64,000 nucleotides of DNA. It comes from Macrococcoides bohemicum. Its GTDB lineage: Bacteria > Bacillota > Bacilli > Staphylococcales > Staphylococcaceae. Location of the stretch: assembly GCF_042658685.1 (NCBI RefSeq), contig NZ_JBHSQY010000005.1; one strand, given 5' to 3'. Position numbers and translations under genes: made by a program. Under the pieces are notes generated by a model. That model did no database searches, had not been told where the DNA came from, and worked only from the letters and a program-made list of their open reading frames with translations. Positions 18,126 to 27,125 of this stretch are shown piece after piece; position 1 is the first letter of the stretch, and each line of letters opens with the position of its first letter.

Positions 18126-18206
18126 TTGCTAATAGTTTAGTAATACATTACAATTTGTTTGGTATTAATAAATGACAGTTTTACATTACTAATAGTTAAG
18201 TAAGAC
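18126..18206 (+). promoter_or_regulatory. Pair of 21-bp imperfect direct repeats upstream of speA
   Basis: Two copies (18126-18146 and 18186-18206) match at 18 of 21 positions and are spaced exactly 60 bp. Each has dyad character: the shared core CTAATAGTT is flanked by TTACT...AGTAA in the second copy and by TTGCTAA...TTAGTAA in the first. The arrangement looks like tandem operators for a dimeric regulator, in the region shared by the divergent lactonase and spermidine genes. Regulator unknown. Confidence 0.45.
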
Positions 18207-18243
18207 TAATATTTAAATCTTTCCCAATTTTAAGGAGTGGCCA

Positions 18244-19752
18244 ATGACTCAAACATATTACTCCAAGGCTTTTCATAGTATCGATAAATCAAAGCATACA
18301 TTGACGCCTTTATTTACGGCCTTAAAAGAGTACGAAGAACAACACGTTACAAGTTTTGATGTTCCAGGACATAAGCGTGGCCTGGATCCTGACTATAAAT
18401 TGAACTACTATGGTACGCGTACTTTACGTCACGATGTAAATTCAATGCCAACGTTAGATAACTTTGATCATCCAACCAGTGTCATCCAGAAATCACAAGC
18501 TTTGATGGCTGATTTGTTTCAGGCAGAGGAAGCACACTTTTTATTAAATGGTACGACGTCTGGTATACAGGCAATGATTCTGTCTACACTCAAGCCGAAA
18601 GATAAACTGTTACTTCCAAGAAATGTTCATAAATCAGTACTGAATGCGATGGCACTCGCTGATGTTACACCTGTTTATATGGTACCTGAATTTGATACAG
18701 AATACGGGATTGCACATAATATCAGTGTAGAAACTATACGCAAAACGATTGCTGCACATCCCGATGCGAAGGCATTGTTCATTATGAACCCGACTTATTT
18801 CGGGGCAGTAAGCGATTTAAAAGAAATTGTTTCAATTGCACATAACGCTGGCATTCCTGTTCTTGTAGATGAAGCTCATGGTGCACATTACCGTTTCTCA
18901 GAGCACTTACCATTGTCCAGTATGGAAGCTGGTGCCGATATGGCAGCAACGAGCCTACACAAAACAGGCGGCTCATTTACACAGACGAGTGTCCTCCTGT
19001 TTAACAGTAAGCTGATTGATAAGCATAAGGTAAAGAGTATTATCAATATGCTGACATCAACTTCTGCATCATTTCTGCTGATGTCATCGCTTGATATTGC
19101 ACGTCATCATTTAGCACTACACGGTGAAGAGAAGATCACCAATGTATTATCACTCGTTCAGTCATTTCGAGAAAGAATTAATAAAATTCCTGGTTTCTAC
19201 ATGTTAGAGCCAGAGAAGTTTAACAACAAATATCATCAGCAGTTAGACGAAACTAAACTGACCATCTATATTGATCATCGTCTTGATTTATCTGGTTTTG
19301 AAGTGTATCACCTACTACGTAGCGACTACGATATCCAAATGGAGCTTGCAGAACCTAATATCGTCATGGGGATTGTGTCATTTATGGATAATGAAAACGA
19401 ATTGAATCAACTCTTTGATGCACTTTCAGCTATTAGCGCTAAACATTTTAACCTAAACAAACCTTTCGTCCCACCGATTCTGAAGCAAATGTCGATTCCG
19501 ATGCAGAAGATGGGCTTGAGAGATGTCTTTTACTCTGAGACGAAAGTCGTTCAGATTGAAGATGCACTAAACGAAGTTTGTGCAGAAAGTTTAATGATCT
19601 ATCCACCGGGTATTCCGATCCTGATGGCAGGTGAAATGATCACCCAGGAAGTCATCGACTACTGGAAATTTATTAACGACCAGCCAATTATTAAGATTGG
19701 CGCAGAAAACAAAAACGAAGTATTTATAATTGATAATAAAGGAGATATTTAA
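18244..19752 (+). CDS. speA: Arginine decarboxylase (aspartate-aminotransferase-fold, SpeA type)
   Basis: A 502-residue PLP enzyme of the Orn/Lys/Arg decarboxylase family lacking the N-terminal receiver-like wing domain, as in Bacillus SpeA. Key sites are FDVPGHKRG (38-46), NGTTSGIQAM (102-111), VDEAHGAHY (208-216) and the Schiff-base Lys240 in SLHKTGGS. Sequence alone allows lysine or ornithine as substrate, but speB (agmatinase) in the same operon argues for arginine to agmatine. AAGGAG precedes the ATG. First gene of speA-speD-speE-speB. Confidence 0.9.
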   Translation: MTQTYYSKAFHSIDKSKHTLTPLFTALKEYEEQHVTSFDVPGHKRGLDPDYKLNYYGTRTLRHDVNSMPTLDNFDHPTSVIQKSQALMADLFQAEEAHFLLNGTTSGIQAMILSTLKPKDKLLLPRNVHKSVLNAMALADVTPVYMVPEFDTEYGIAHNISVETIRKTIAAHPDAKALFIMNPTYFGAVSDLKEIVSIAHNAGIPVLVDEAHGAHYRFSEHLPLSSMEAGADMAATSLHKTGGSFTQTSVLLFNSKLIDKHKVKSIINMLTSTSASFLLMSSLDIARHHLALHGEEKITNVLSLVQSFRERINKIPGFYMLEPEKFNNKYHQQLDETKLTIYIDHRLDLSGFEVYHLLRSDYDIQMELAEPNIVMGIVSFMDNENELNQLFDALSAISAKHFNLNKPFVPPILKQMSIPMQKMGLRDVFYSETKVVQIEDALNEVCAESLMIYPPGIPILMAGEMITQEVIDYWKFINDQPIIKIGAENKNEVFIIDNKGDI

Positions 19753-19754
19753 TA

Positions 19755-20180
19755 ATGAAATTAACTACACTTGGAAGACACGTTTTAATCGAATACTATA
19801 ACTGTGACAAAGATATTTTAAAGGACCATGATAAAGTTGAAGAAATCATGAATGAAGCTGCCCGCGTAAGTGGTGCAACAATCGTGGAAAGCTGTTTTCA
19901 TACATTCAATCCATACGGTGTAAGTGGTGCTGTTATCATCTCAGAATCACATTTAACAATCCACACATGGCCTGAATATGGTTACGCTTCAGTTGATGTA
20001 TTCACTTGTGGTGATACTGTAGACCCATGGCGTGCAGAAGATTACTTACAGAAAGCTTTAAAAGCTGAACTTTCTGATTCATATGAAATCGGTCGTGGTA
20101 TGGCTGATAAAATCCACAAATATTCTAAAGGTCAAATCGTCGTAGAATCATTCAAACCTGTTGAAGTAGCAGCTAAATAA
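19755..20180 (+). CDS. speD: S-adenosylmethionine decarboxylase proenzyme
   Basis: A 141-residue class 1B AdoMet decarboxylase that supplies the aminopropyl donor for spermidine. It self-cleaves at Glu64-Ser65 in SESHLTIHTWPEYGYAS to form the pyruvoyl cofactor. His70 and Cys85 (DVFTCG) are the processing/catalytic residues of the family. It starts 2 bases after the speA stop, so it is tightly coupled. Confidence 0.96.
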   Translation: MKLTTLGRHVLIEYYNCDKDILKDHDKVEEIMNEAARVSGATIVESCFHTFNPYGVSGAVIISESHLTIHTWPEYGYASVDVFTCGDTVDPWRAEDYLQKALKAELSDSYEIGRGMADKIHKYSKGQIVVESFKPVEVAAK

Positions 20181-20193
20181 GGAGGAATTGTAC

Positions 20194-21054
20194 ATGTTAG
20201 ATTTATGGTATACAGAAAATCACACGGATAACGTGAAATTCTCTATTAAAACAACTGAGCATATCTTAACCGAAAAAACACCATTCCAGCAAATTGATTT
20301 CTTCAAGTCAGAAGAATTCGGTACTTTCTTTACTTTAGATGGTTTAATGATGGTTAACGAAAAAGATGAATTCGTGTATCACGATATGATTACACACGTT
20401 GCAATGGCAACAAATCCTAACATTAAGAAAGTGCTTGTTATCGGTGGTGGTGACGGTGGTACTGTACGTGAGTTAACACGTTACGCATCTATCGAGCAAA
20501 TTGATATGGTAGAAATTGATGAACGTGTTGTACGTTTATCTCAAGAATATCTTCCAATCACTGCAGGGAAACTTGAAGATCCACGTGTCACTTTATTATT
20601 CGAAGACGGTTTAGCCTATGTGAAGAACAAAGAAGATGATTACTATGACCTTATCTTAGTGGACTCTACGGACCCAATAGGTCCTGGTGAAGGTTTATTC
20701 TCACATGATTTCTACAACAACTGTTTCCGTGTATTAACAGATGACGGTATATTAATCAATCAGCATGAATCACCTTACTACCCAAGTTACGCACATGAAA
20801 TGAAACGTGCACACTCTAAGATCAAAGGTCTGTTCCCGATTACGCGTGTGTACCAGTTCCATATGCCGACGTATCCATCTGGTCACTGGTTATTCGGATT
20901 TGCTTCTAAGAAGTTCGATCCTTTAAAAGATGCTGACTTAGATGCATGGAACGCGCTTGGCTTAAAAACAAAATACTATAACACTGATATCCATACAGGT
21001 GCATTCGCCCTTCCAACATTCGTTAAGGAGATGCTCGATGATGCAACCGAATAA
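20194..21054 (+). CDS. speE: Spermidine synthase
   Basis: A 286-residue aminopropyltransferase that joins decarboxylated AdoMet to putrescine. The Rossmann-like methyltransferase fold shows VLVIGGGDGGTVRELTRY, QIDMVEIDERVVRLS and the substrate site DLILVDSTDPIGPGEGLF. The ATG at 20194 sits behind AAGGAGG. Its end overlaps speB by 17 bases. Together with speA, speD and speB it completes arginine-to-spermidine synthesis. Confidence 0.96.
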   Translation: MLDLWYTENHTDNVKFSIKTTEHILTEKTPFQQIDFFKSEEFGTFFTLDGLMMVNEKDEFVYHDMITHVAMATNPNIKKVLVIGGGDGGTVRELTRYASIEQIDMVEIDERVVRLSQEYLPITAGKLEDPRVTLLFEDGLAYVKNKEDDYYDLILVDSTDPIGPGEGLFSHDFYNNCFRVLTDDGILINQHESPYYPSYAHEMKRAHSKIKGLFPITRVYQFHMPTYPSGHWLFGFASKKFDPLKDADLDAWNALGLKTKYYNTDIHTGAFALPTFVKEMLDDATE

Positions 21055-21889
21055 ACATGTGTATATGAGTTGCGAAGCTTCATTTGAAGAAGCAACAACA
21101 GTAATATACGGTGCACCATTTGACGGTACGGTTTCAAACCGTCCTGGTACACGCTTTGCAGCTGATGCAATCCGTTCTGAATCCTATGGTCTTGAAACAT
21201 ATAGCCCATTCTTAAACAAAGACTTAGAAGACGTTCGCATTATGGATTCAGGCGACGTTGATATTACAATCGGCAACAAAGTGAAAGTGTTAGAAGAACT
21301 TGAAGAGACAGCACGTACGATTTTAAATGCAGGCAAACTGCCGTTTATGATTGGGGGCGAACACTTAGTAACGCTTGGCCCTATGCGTGCTGTTCTTGAA
21401 AAGTATCCGGATACGGTTCTTGTGCAACTCGATGCACATACGGACTTACGTGATGACTATATGGGGGAACCATTATCTCACGCGACAATCGTACGCCGCA
21501 TACATGACCTTATCGGTGATAACAGAATTTATCAGTACGGTATTCGTTCAGGTACGAAAGAAGAGTTCGACTGGAGCGATACACATACAATTCTTGAGAA
21601 GTTTTCAATTGATACATTAAAGAATTTACCCGGTATTATCGGTAATACGCCTGTATATGTTACAATTGATCTGGATTGCCTAGACCCATCAATCTTTCCT
21701 GGCACAGGAACACCTGAACCTGGTGGATTAACTTATAAAGAACTTGAACCTGCATTTAAAGTCTTCGAACAACTGAACGTTGTTGCAGCAGATATCGTAG
21801 AATTGTCACCACCATACGACCACAGTGGCGTTTCTAATGCAGTTGCTGCAAAAGTTGCACGTGAACTAATGCTTTCAATTACGAAATAA
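21038..21889 (+). CDS. speB: Agmatinase (ureohydrolase)
   Basis: A 283-residue arginase-superfamily enzyme that hydrolyses agmatine to putrescine and urea with two Mn ions. Metal sites are visible as GGEHLVTLG, QLDAHTDLRDDY and TIDLDCLDPSIFPGTGTPEPG. The open frame runs from 20999, but AAGGAG at 21024-21029 favours the ATG at 21038 (or 21041). That start lies inside the last codons of speE in another frame, so translation is coupled. Last gene before a terminator. Confidence 0.95.
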   Translation: MMQPNKHVYMSCEASFEEATTVIYGAPFDGTVSNRPGTRFAADAIRSESYGLETYSPFLNKDLEDVRIMDSGDVDITIGNKVKVLEELEETARTILNAGKLPFMIGGEHLVTLGPMRAVLEKYPDTVLVQLDAHTDLRDDYMGEPLSHATIVRRIHDLIGDNRIYQYGIRSGTKEEFDWSDTHTILEKFSIDTLKNLPGIIGNTPVYVTIDLDCLDPSIFPGTGTPEPGGLTYKELEPAFKVFEQLNVVAADIVELSPPYDHSGVSNAVAAKVARELMLSITK

Positions 21890-21922
21890 GTTAGAACTTT
21901 TGTTCTAGCTTATTTTTTTATG
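21885..21922 (+). terminator. Terminator of the spermidine operon
   Basis: 13-bp stem with one G-U pair (21885-21897 with 21902-21914), TTTT loop and a long T run, overlapping the speB stop region. Confidence 0.88.
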
Positions 21923-21981
21923 TATATTTTCAGATTATTATGAAATATAATAAGAATAAAAACAACTAGAGGTATCCCGTA

Positions 21982-23223
21982 ATGAAATTTAAAGACTTTC
22001 CATCTAATGTTAAACTACGAATTATTTGTGGTTTCTTTGATCACGCTGCGTCAATGAGCGTTATGCCTTTTATGGTTTTATATATTGCTGATGAACTCGG
22101 TAAAGTCACTTCAGGTATCCTCATGTCACTGAATGTTATTTTCGGATTGCTTTGTAATCTTGTCGGTGGCTACTTTGCAGACCGCTTCAGTCGGAAAGGA
22201 CAGCTTATCTGGGGACAATCTATATTTGCTATCCTTTTTACAGTGATGGCGATTTTCATTCACCCGGATATTAATCTTGCATGGCTTGTGGCCATTATCT
22301 TTATGTGTCTCGCTATTCCTAGTGCTATGATTTTTCCGGCACTTGAAGCATTGATCATTGATTCTACCGATGAAGTAAGCAGAAAATCAGTTTATGTGAC
22401 GACATACTGGTCTAATAACCTCGCTACTGCTGTCGGAACAGCAATTGGTGGACTATTTTATAAAGAACATCGATTCCTGCTCTTTATCATTATCATTGCA
22501 ATCATGTTAATTAATACGTTTATCTTCTACAAGTTTTTAAAAGATCCAACGACCGAAAAAGAGAAAGTCATCGTTGATATGCACTGGATGCGCGATCTAT
22601 TCGGTAAATATAAAGTTGCTTTAAAGGACACACGCTTCGTGCTCTTCACTGCTGCTGCCGTATTTATCTTCTCTGCTGAATTTGCTTTAACAAACTATAT
22701 CGGGGTACGTTTACATGAAGTATTTAAACCTATTGATTTGTTCGGTATACACATTGATGGTGTACGCATGATGAGTTTAATGCTCATTGAAAATACAGTA
22801 CTTGTTGTAACGATCACTTTTCTTGTCAATAAACTCGTCGAACCATTTAATCAGCGTACAATGCTTGTCATTGGTGGACTAATGTACACATTCGGGTATG
22901 CATTAACGCATACAATTACAGTGTGGTGGATGCTCATGCTATGTATATTATTTGCAACTATCGGAGAATTGATTCAAAGTCCGATTTATTCTGTATATAT
23001 GGCGAAACTGATGCCAGATGATGCACGCGCAAGCTATATCGCATTTAGTTCGCTTGGTTATAGCGGTGCAGGACTTGTAGCAAGTTCCGGTTTAATCGTG
23101 GGTGTTGTGTTAAACAGTGTAATGATGAGTGTCTATGTCGCACTTCTTGGCATTGTGGGTGTGACGCTGATTGTCATTGCTCTTAATCTCCCTGGTAAAC
23201 ATCAATTTAAAATGAACAAATAA
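21982..23223 (+). CDS. MFS transporter
   Basis: A 413-residue polytopic protein with about twelve membrane helices and the MFS loop GGYFADRFSRKG after TM2. It resembles the MdtG/multidrug-type MFS group, but the substrate is not readable. It lies just after the spermidine operon with its own terminators before and after, so a link to polyamine transport is only conjecture. Confidence 0.87.
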   Translation: MKFKDFPSNVKLRIICGFFDHAASMSVMPFMVLYIADELGKVTSGILMSLNVIFGLLCNLVGGYFADRFSRKGQLIWGQSIFAILFTVMAIFIHPDINLAWLVAIIFMCLAIPSAMIFPALEALIIDSTDEVSRKSVYVTTYWSNNLATAVGTAIGGLFYKEHRFLLFIIIIAIMLINTFIFYKFLKDPTTEKEKVIVDMHWMRDLFGKYKVALKDTRFVLFTAAAVFIFSAEFALTNYIGVRLHEVFKPIDLFGIHIDGVRMMSLMLIENTVLVVTITFLVNKLVEPFNQRTMLVIGGLMYTFGYALTHTITVWWMLMLCILFATIGELIQSPIYSVYMAKLMPDDARASYIAFSSLGYSGAGLVASSGLIVGVVLNSVMMSVYVALLGIVGVTLIVIALNLPGKHQFKMNK

Positions 23224-23250
23224 GCAGTGGAAAATTCCACTGCTTATTTT
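23221..23250 (+). terminator. Terminator after the MFS gene
   Basis: Perfect 10-bp stem TAAGCAGTGG/CCACTGCTTA with a 6-base loop followed by TTTT. The stop codon is the first base triplet of the stem. Confidence 0.88.
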
Positions 23251-23252
23251 CA

Positions 23253-23281
23253 TTGAAAATAAGAACGTATGTTCGTATAAT
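23253..23281 (+). promoter_or_regulatory. SOS promoter with LexA-type box
   Basis: TTGAAA (23253-23258), a 17-bp spacer and TATAAT (23276-23281) form a near-consensus promoter. The spacer contains GAAC-GTAT-GTTC followed by G (23263-23275), which fits the Gram-positive LexA/DinR operator CGAACNNNNGTTCG except for the first base. Its position between -35 and -10 is ideal for repression. It drives the YolD-like gene. Confidence 0.75.
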
Positions 23282-23308
23282 GAAAGAAAAGAAGAAGGAT
23301 GTGAGACA

Positions 23309-23710
23309 ATGATCCACCCTATCTATGGCGAAACTGATTACAGAAAAGTTGAACCGGAGCAACTGAACCGCAACATTCCTAAAGGACGCGGTATGATTAA
23401 ATGGGCTCCATTTGCTACGATGCCACAACAATTCGCCGATGTACGACGACAAATAGAAAATCAAAATAAAGTTGAACGCCCAGAGCTTTCTGAAGATCGT
23501 ATGCAGGAAATCAATGAAACATTACACATTGCACTTGCTAAACATCAGGATGTGACAATCGAATACTATATGGATGGTTATATTCAGTCTGTCGATATGA
23601 CGATAGAGCAAATAGATCAATGGGCAGCCATTATCATAGGTTCTGTAACAAGTAATCATCAGACTTTCTTTATTTCATTTATGGATATCATCAATATTTA
23701 CACCCATTAA
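23309..23710 (+). CDS. YolD-like protein, probably SOS-regulated
   Basis: A 133-residue YolD-family protein. The N-terminal RNIPKGRGMIKWAPFATMP is the family signature, and the rest is a small beta-rich domain (VTIEYYMDGYIQSVDMTIEQ). YolD proteins usually sit beside Y-family polymerases of the UvrX/UmuC type and are linked to SOS mutagenesis. Here no polymerase gene is adjacent, but the LexA-type box in the promoter supports damage control. Starts behind GAAGGATG. Confidence 0.85.
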   Translation: MIHPIYGETDYRKVEPEQLNRNIPKGRGMIKWAPFATMPQQFADVRRQIENQNKVERPELSEDRMQEINETLHIALAKHQDVTIEYYMDGYIQSVDMTIEQIDQWAAIIIGSVTSNHQTFFISFMDIINIYTH

Positions 23711-23735
23711 AAAAACGCAGGACAATGTCCTGCGT
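23708..23735 (-). terminator. Terminator of the com-like operon
   Basis: Perfect 9-bp stem ACGCAGGAC/GTCCTGCGT with a 3-base loop. On the minus strand it is followed by seven T residues, directly after the response regulator stop; it may also serve the convergent YolD gene. Confidence 0.85.
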
Positions 23736-24347
23736 CTATATTTTCGTTTCACTTTCTTCAATAATCCCTAGCTTTATCCCTTTAATTACAGCACCTAACC
23801 TTGATTCCACACCAAGCTTTCTAATCAGCTTCGTAATGTGATATTCAACCGTACGCTTACTGATAAATAAAGCTTCACTGATTTCCTGATTTTTCATATC
23901 TTTAGCAATCATACGCAAAATCTCTTTCTCCTGATCACTAAGCAAAGGTTTCGCTAATACCATATCATGCTTTAAATTTTGATTAAAATAGTAAACTGCA
24001 CGTATGCCATCTACAAGTTTATCAGTAGATTCATCCTTTAAAATAAATCCGACCGCACCGTTTTCATAAGCTTTAATCTTATACTCTTCTAAGTTGTACC
24101 CACTAAGCATAATAAACTTTACTTTCGGATATTTTTTAGAATATGTCTTTACGATGTTTAAGCCATTCAAATCTTTTATTTTAATATCACACAGCACAAT
24201 ATTAGGCTGTAACGTTTTAATATAATGCGTGAGCAGATTCGGATCTGTAAATACTTTTAACACTGACAAATCGTCTTCAGCCTCAATAATCTTGGCAACC
24301 CCGTGACCGAATAATTCATGGTCATCAAGTATAATAATTTTTACCAT
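23736..24347 (-). CDS. ComA-like response regulator (NarL/LuxR family)
   Basis: A 203-residue response regulator. The receiver has acidic pocket Asp8/Asp9, phospho-acceptor Asp54 (NIVLCDIKIKDLNG) and Lys104 (FILKDES). The LuxR-type helix-turn-helix follows at about 135-195 (LSDQEKEILRMIAKDMKNQE then ISKRTVEYHITKLIRKLG). It lies 10 bases downstream of the ComP-like kinase and is the last gene of the operon, as comA is in Bacillus. Predicted to bind target promoters when phosphorylated; targets are not known. Confidence 0.88.
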   Translation of the reverse strand: MVKIIILDDHELFGHGVAKIIEAEDDLSVLKVFTDPNLLTHYIKTLQPNIVLCDIKIKDLNGLNIVKTYSKKYPKVKFIMLSGYNLEEYKIKAYENGAVGFILKDESTDKLVDGIRAVYYFNQNLKHDMVLAKPLLSDQEKEILRMIAKDMKNQEISEALFISKRTVEYHITKLIRKLGVESRLGAVIKGIKLGIIEESETKI

Positions 24348-24357
24348 GAAACCACCT

Positions 24358-26331
24358 CTATTCTAACGGCAATGTAACACTTACAATAAGACCTTGTCTG
24401 TATGCATTTTCGTCAAACACCGAAAATTCTACAGTACCATCAAACAAGTTTACCTGGTTTATCAAGTACTTTAACCCATTGTTAGATCCTCTTACTAAAA
24501 TATCGGATACGTTATGATACGGGATACCTTTACCATCATCTGAAACTTTAAATGATAAAGATGAGATTGATTCAACCACTTCAACTTTAATATGTTTAGC
24601 ATCGGCATGTTTTATCGCATTATTAATCAATTCTTTAATCATGCGATAACTACTAATTTTTATGAGTTTATCAATTATAACGTTGCTTTCCTGATAATCC
24701 AGCTGAATATCAATAATTGATTCATATAGATGACGACGAATTAAACTATTTAAACTTTCGTTTAACCCAAAGTCGTCTAAATCTGCCGGAAATAGATCCT
24801 CACATGCTTCACGAATCGCATAAATTGATTCATCTAGAATCTCTTCAATGTGCGCACGACTTCCATCTTTATCTAAAGATTTCGTCTCATTCAATGCGAG
24901 AATAATATTCTGCAAAATATCATCATGTAAGAAAAGCGATAAACGTTCGCGTTCTTCTTCAAGTGCAGCATGTGATAAATAAATACGATTCTTATAATCA
25001 TCATCCATTAACTTCGTAGAATAGTTTTTCATAAAGAACTCAAACTGTTCTAATAAATGAACAAATTCAAGATATTTAAACTTTTCAGCCTCGGAAGAAT
25101 GGATGGCTATAAATGCATTATTTACTGCAGTACGATGAACATATACGGTAATATCCTGCAGCTGATTAATCGCAATCGTTGAACGCTCATAAATCATATG
25201 CGTCTTAGAGATGATATCATCATAATTAAACGTTCCAGCCGGAAACTTATACTGTTCAGATTGGTCCTGCGTTTCAATAAATAAATAATAATTAGATAAC
25301 TTAATATTATTCTGGATTAAAGTATCATATATATTTCCATTAATATTGTTTGTAATATTCACAGCACGATATTTTACAGTGTAACGATTACGGAAATAGT
25401 ATAGTGCTACACATCCAACCAATAATAAGCTATGGAAAATGATTGCGGTAATGAGCAATGGATGCTCGATGAAAAATATATAGAACACAATCATAGAACA
25501 TAACATCAATACATTCCAAATCTGGAACAAACCAAAGACAATAGATAAAAATGATTCTGAAACAATTATCTTGAATTTACAGAAAGAATAAAGTAAATAC
25601 AATGGGAAGATAATGAGTGTCGGTAATAAATAGTAGTAAGGAATACTGCTATTAAAGAAATGCAAAAATAAATTAAGCGTAAACATCGGTAAAATACTAA
25701 GTAACAGCGAAGCAAGAATAAAATACAACTCACGACGAATCATACCGTGCGAGTTACGAATGATTGAGAAAATCACATAAAATACACTTAGCAATAAAAT
25801 GATGCACACTGTGATGAGCATAAACATCGAGAATGTAACAAATTCACCGTGTCTTGCAGCAATATTCAATACTGTCGCAATTACGATAAGTACGATGATA
25901 AGATAATTGTTAAATCTAACAATACTACTTAAATGACTTGAACGCGAAAATACTGGGTATACACTAAAAAATTTAGACAACATCGCAAGTACAGTGAATA
26001 ATAAAAATATTTCAATTGTTGTTACCCAGTCGTTAATTTCATCTCCATGTTTAGAAAATGAGATTGTATTTGCAAGTAAAAGACAAATAATAAAATAATG
26101 ATTTAATACATAAGAAATAAAATTATTGAATAACTGATATAACATCGATGCAACAAAAAAATTGAATACTACTGTACATATAGTAAAAATCAAAATTTCT
26201 GTTTGATCGTCTCCTATGATAATGACTTCTTTACATGCAGCGTAGAATCGGAGATTAAGAATTAAAGTAAAAATAATAAAAAAGAAATATTGATAAATAC
26301 CAAACTTCTTATTTCTAAAAATTGAATTCAT
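24358..26331 (-). CDS. ComP-like sensor histidine kinase
   Basis: A 657-residue membrane kinase. About ten membrane helices fill residues 10-313, the usual layout of ComP-type pheromone receptors. A linker domain (320-445) is followed by a HisKA_3 dimerisation helix with phospho-His469 (RERLSLFLHDDILQN) and a HATPase domain with N box 566-577 (IKELINNAIKHA) and G box SDDGKGI (597-603). The start overlaps the prenyl-transferase gene by 17 bases. It probably senses the modified ComX-like peptide and phosphorylates the downstream regulator. Confidence 0.88.
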   Translation of the reverse strand: MNSIFRNKKFGIYQYFFFIIFTLILNLRFYAACKEVIIIGDDQTEILIFTICTVVFNFFVASMLYQLFNNFISYVLNHYFIICLLLANTISFSKHGDEINDWVTTIEIFLLFTVLAMLSKFFSVYPVFSRSSHLSSIVRFNNYLIIVLIVIATVLNIAARHGEFVTFSMFMLITVCIILLLSVFYVIFSIIRNSHGMIRRELYFILASLLLSILPMFTLNLFLHFFNSSIPYYYLLPTLIIFPLYLLYSFCKFKIIVSESFLSIVFGLFQIWNVLMLCSMIVFYIFFIEHPLLITAIIFHSLLLVGCVALYYFRNRYTVKYRAVNITNNINGNIYDTLIQNNIKLSNYYLFIETQDQSEQYKFPAGTFNYDDIISKTHMIYERSTIAINQLQDITVYVHRTAVNNAFIAIHSSEAEKFKYLEFVHLLEQFEFFMKNYSTKLMDDDYKNRIYLSHAALEEERERLSLFLHDDILQNIILALNETKSLDKDGSRAHIEEILDESIYAIREACEDLFPADLDDFGLNESLNSLIRRHLYESIIDIQLDYQESNVIIDKLIKISSYRMIKELINNAIKHADAKHIKVEVVESISSLSFKVSDDGKGIPYHNVSDILVRGSNNGLKYLINQVNLFDGTVEFSVFDENAYRQGLIVSVTLPLE

Positions 26332-27124
26332 CTTTCAGTCCCTTTAAATCATCTGACATTGATGGAAAAGCATCAAATAAAATAGTATATGCTTTTTCAA
26401 TGTAATAATTATACAACAGTTTACAGTAATCTAAAGCCCCTGATTGAATAATATTTTCACGTGTACAGTTGATTAAATTTATATCCTCTGAAAAGAATAT
26501 ATATTTTATAAGTGGTAAATACATTTTTTTATCTTCAAAATCACTTTTTTCTTTAATAAGAATGCCATCAATATCGTTTTTTATTTGGGCAGCAATTCCA
26601 ATATTGAGCATAAAATCTCTTAATGGTTGGTTTTCCTTATCAATTATTACAGCGATAAGTTCCATAAGTTTCCCTGATTTAGAGGTTGTCATCTTGATAT
26701 AATCATCTTCAGTAATATTACTATACATATTATAAGTAAAATTTATATCTTCAAACTCACCATATCCAGATAAAGCGATTAAAGACATGATGTCTTCTCT
26801 TATTTCAATATCAAATAAGTTAATTGCTTTCATCATCACAATATGTGAAAGTACAATCTGTTGCTCATGGGATAATCCAGGCGTCGTCTGATCACCATCT
26901 ACAGCATCATCAACAAGGTCAAATGCCCAAAAGACAAGCTGAATAGCAACAGAATTCTTTTGCATATCAGCTTGTCTTCGATTAAATAATTTACTAATAA
27001 TATAATAATAATTTCCCCAGCCATCACGCTTAATCTTTTTTAAGGCATATGACTGAAGTTCATTTTTATGATTTTCTTCTAATTTCAAAGGAGAGATTAT
27101 ATCTTTAATATATTCTTCTAACAT
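26315..27124 (-). CDS. ComQ-like isoprenyl transferase
   Basis: A 269-residue all-helical protein of the polyprenyl synthetase superfamily, ComQ branch. The first Asp-rich motif is FDLVDDAVDGD (68-78, DDxxD at 72-76). The second is the shortened KNDIDG (182-187), both counted from the chosen start. The frame is open to 27187, but that would overlap the peptide gene by 62 bases. The ATG at 27124, one base after its stop (TGATATG), suits translational coupling. Predicted to prenylate the Trp of the adjacent precursor. The low overall similarity expected for ComQ prevents certainty. Confidence 0.82.
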   Translation of the reverse strand: MLEEYIKDIISPLKLEENHKNELQSYALKKIKRDGWGNYYYIISKLFNRRQADMQKNSVAIQLVFWAFDLVDDAVDGDQTTPGLSHEQQIVLSHIVMMKAINLFDIEIREDIMSLIALSGYGEFEDINFTYNMYSNITEDDYIKMTTSKSGKLMELIAVIIDKENQPLRDFMLNIGIAAQIKNDIDGILIKEKSDFEDKKMYLPLIKYIFFSEDINLINCTRENIIQSGALDYCKLLYNYYIEKAYTILFDAFPSMSDDLKGLKDEFNF

Positions 27125-27125
27125 A

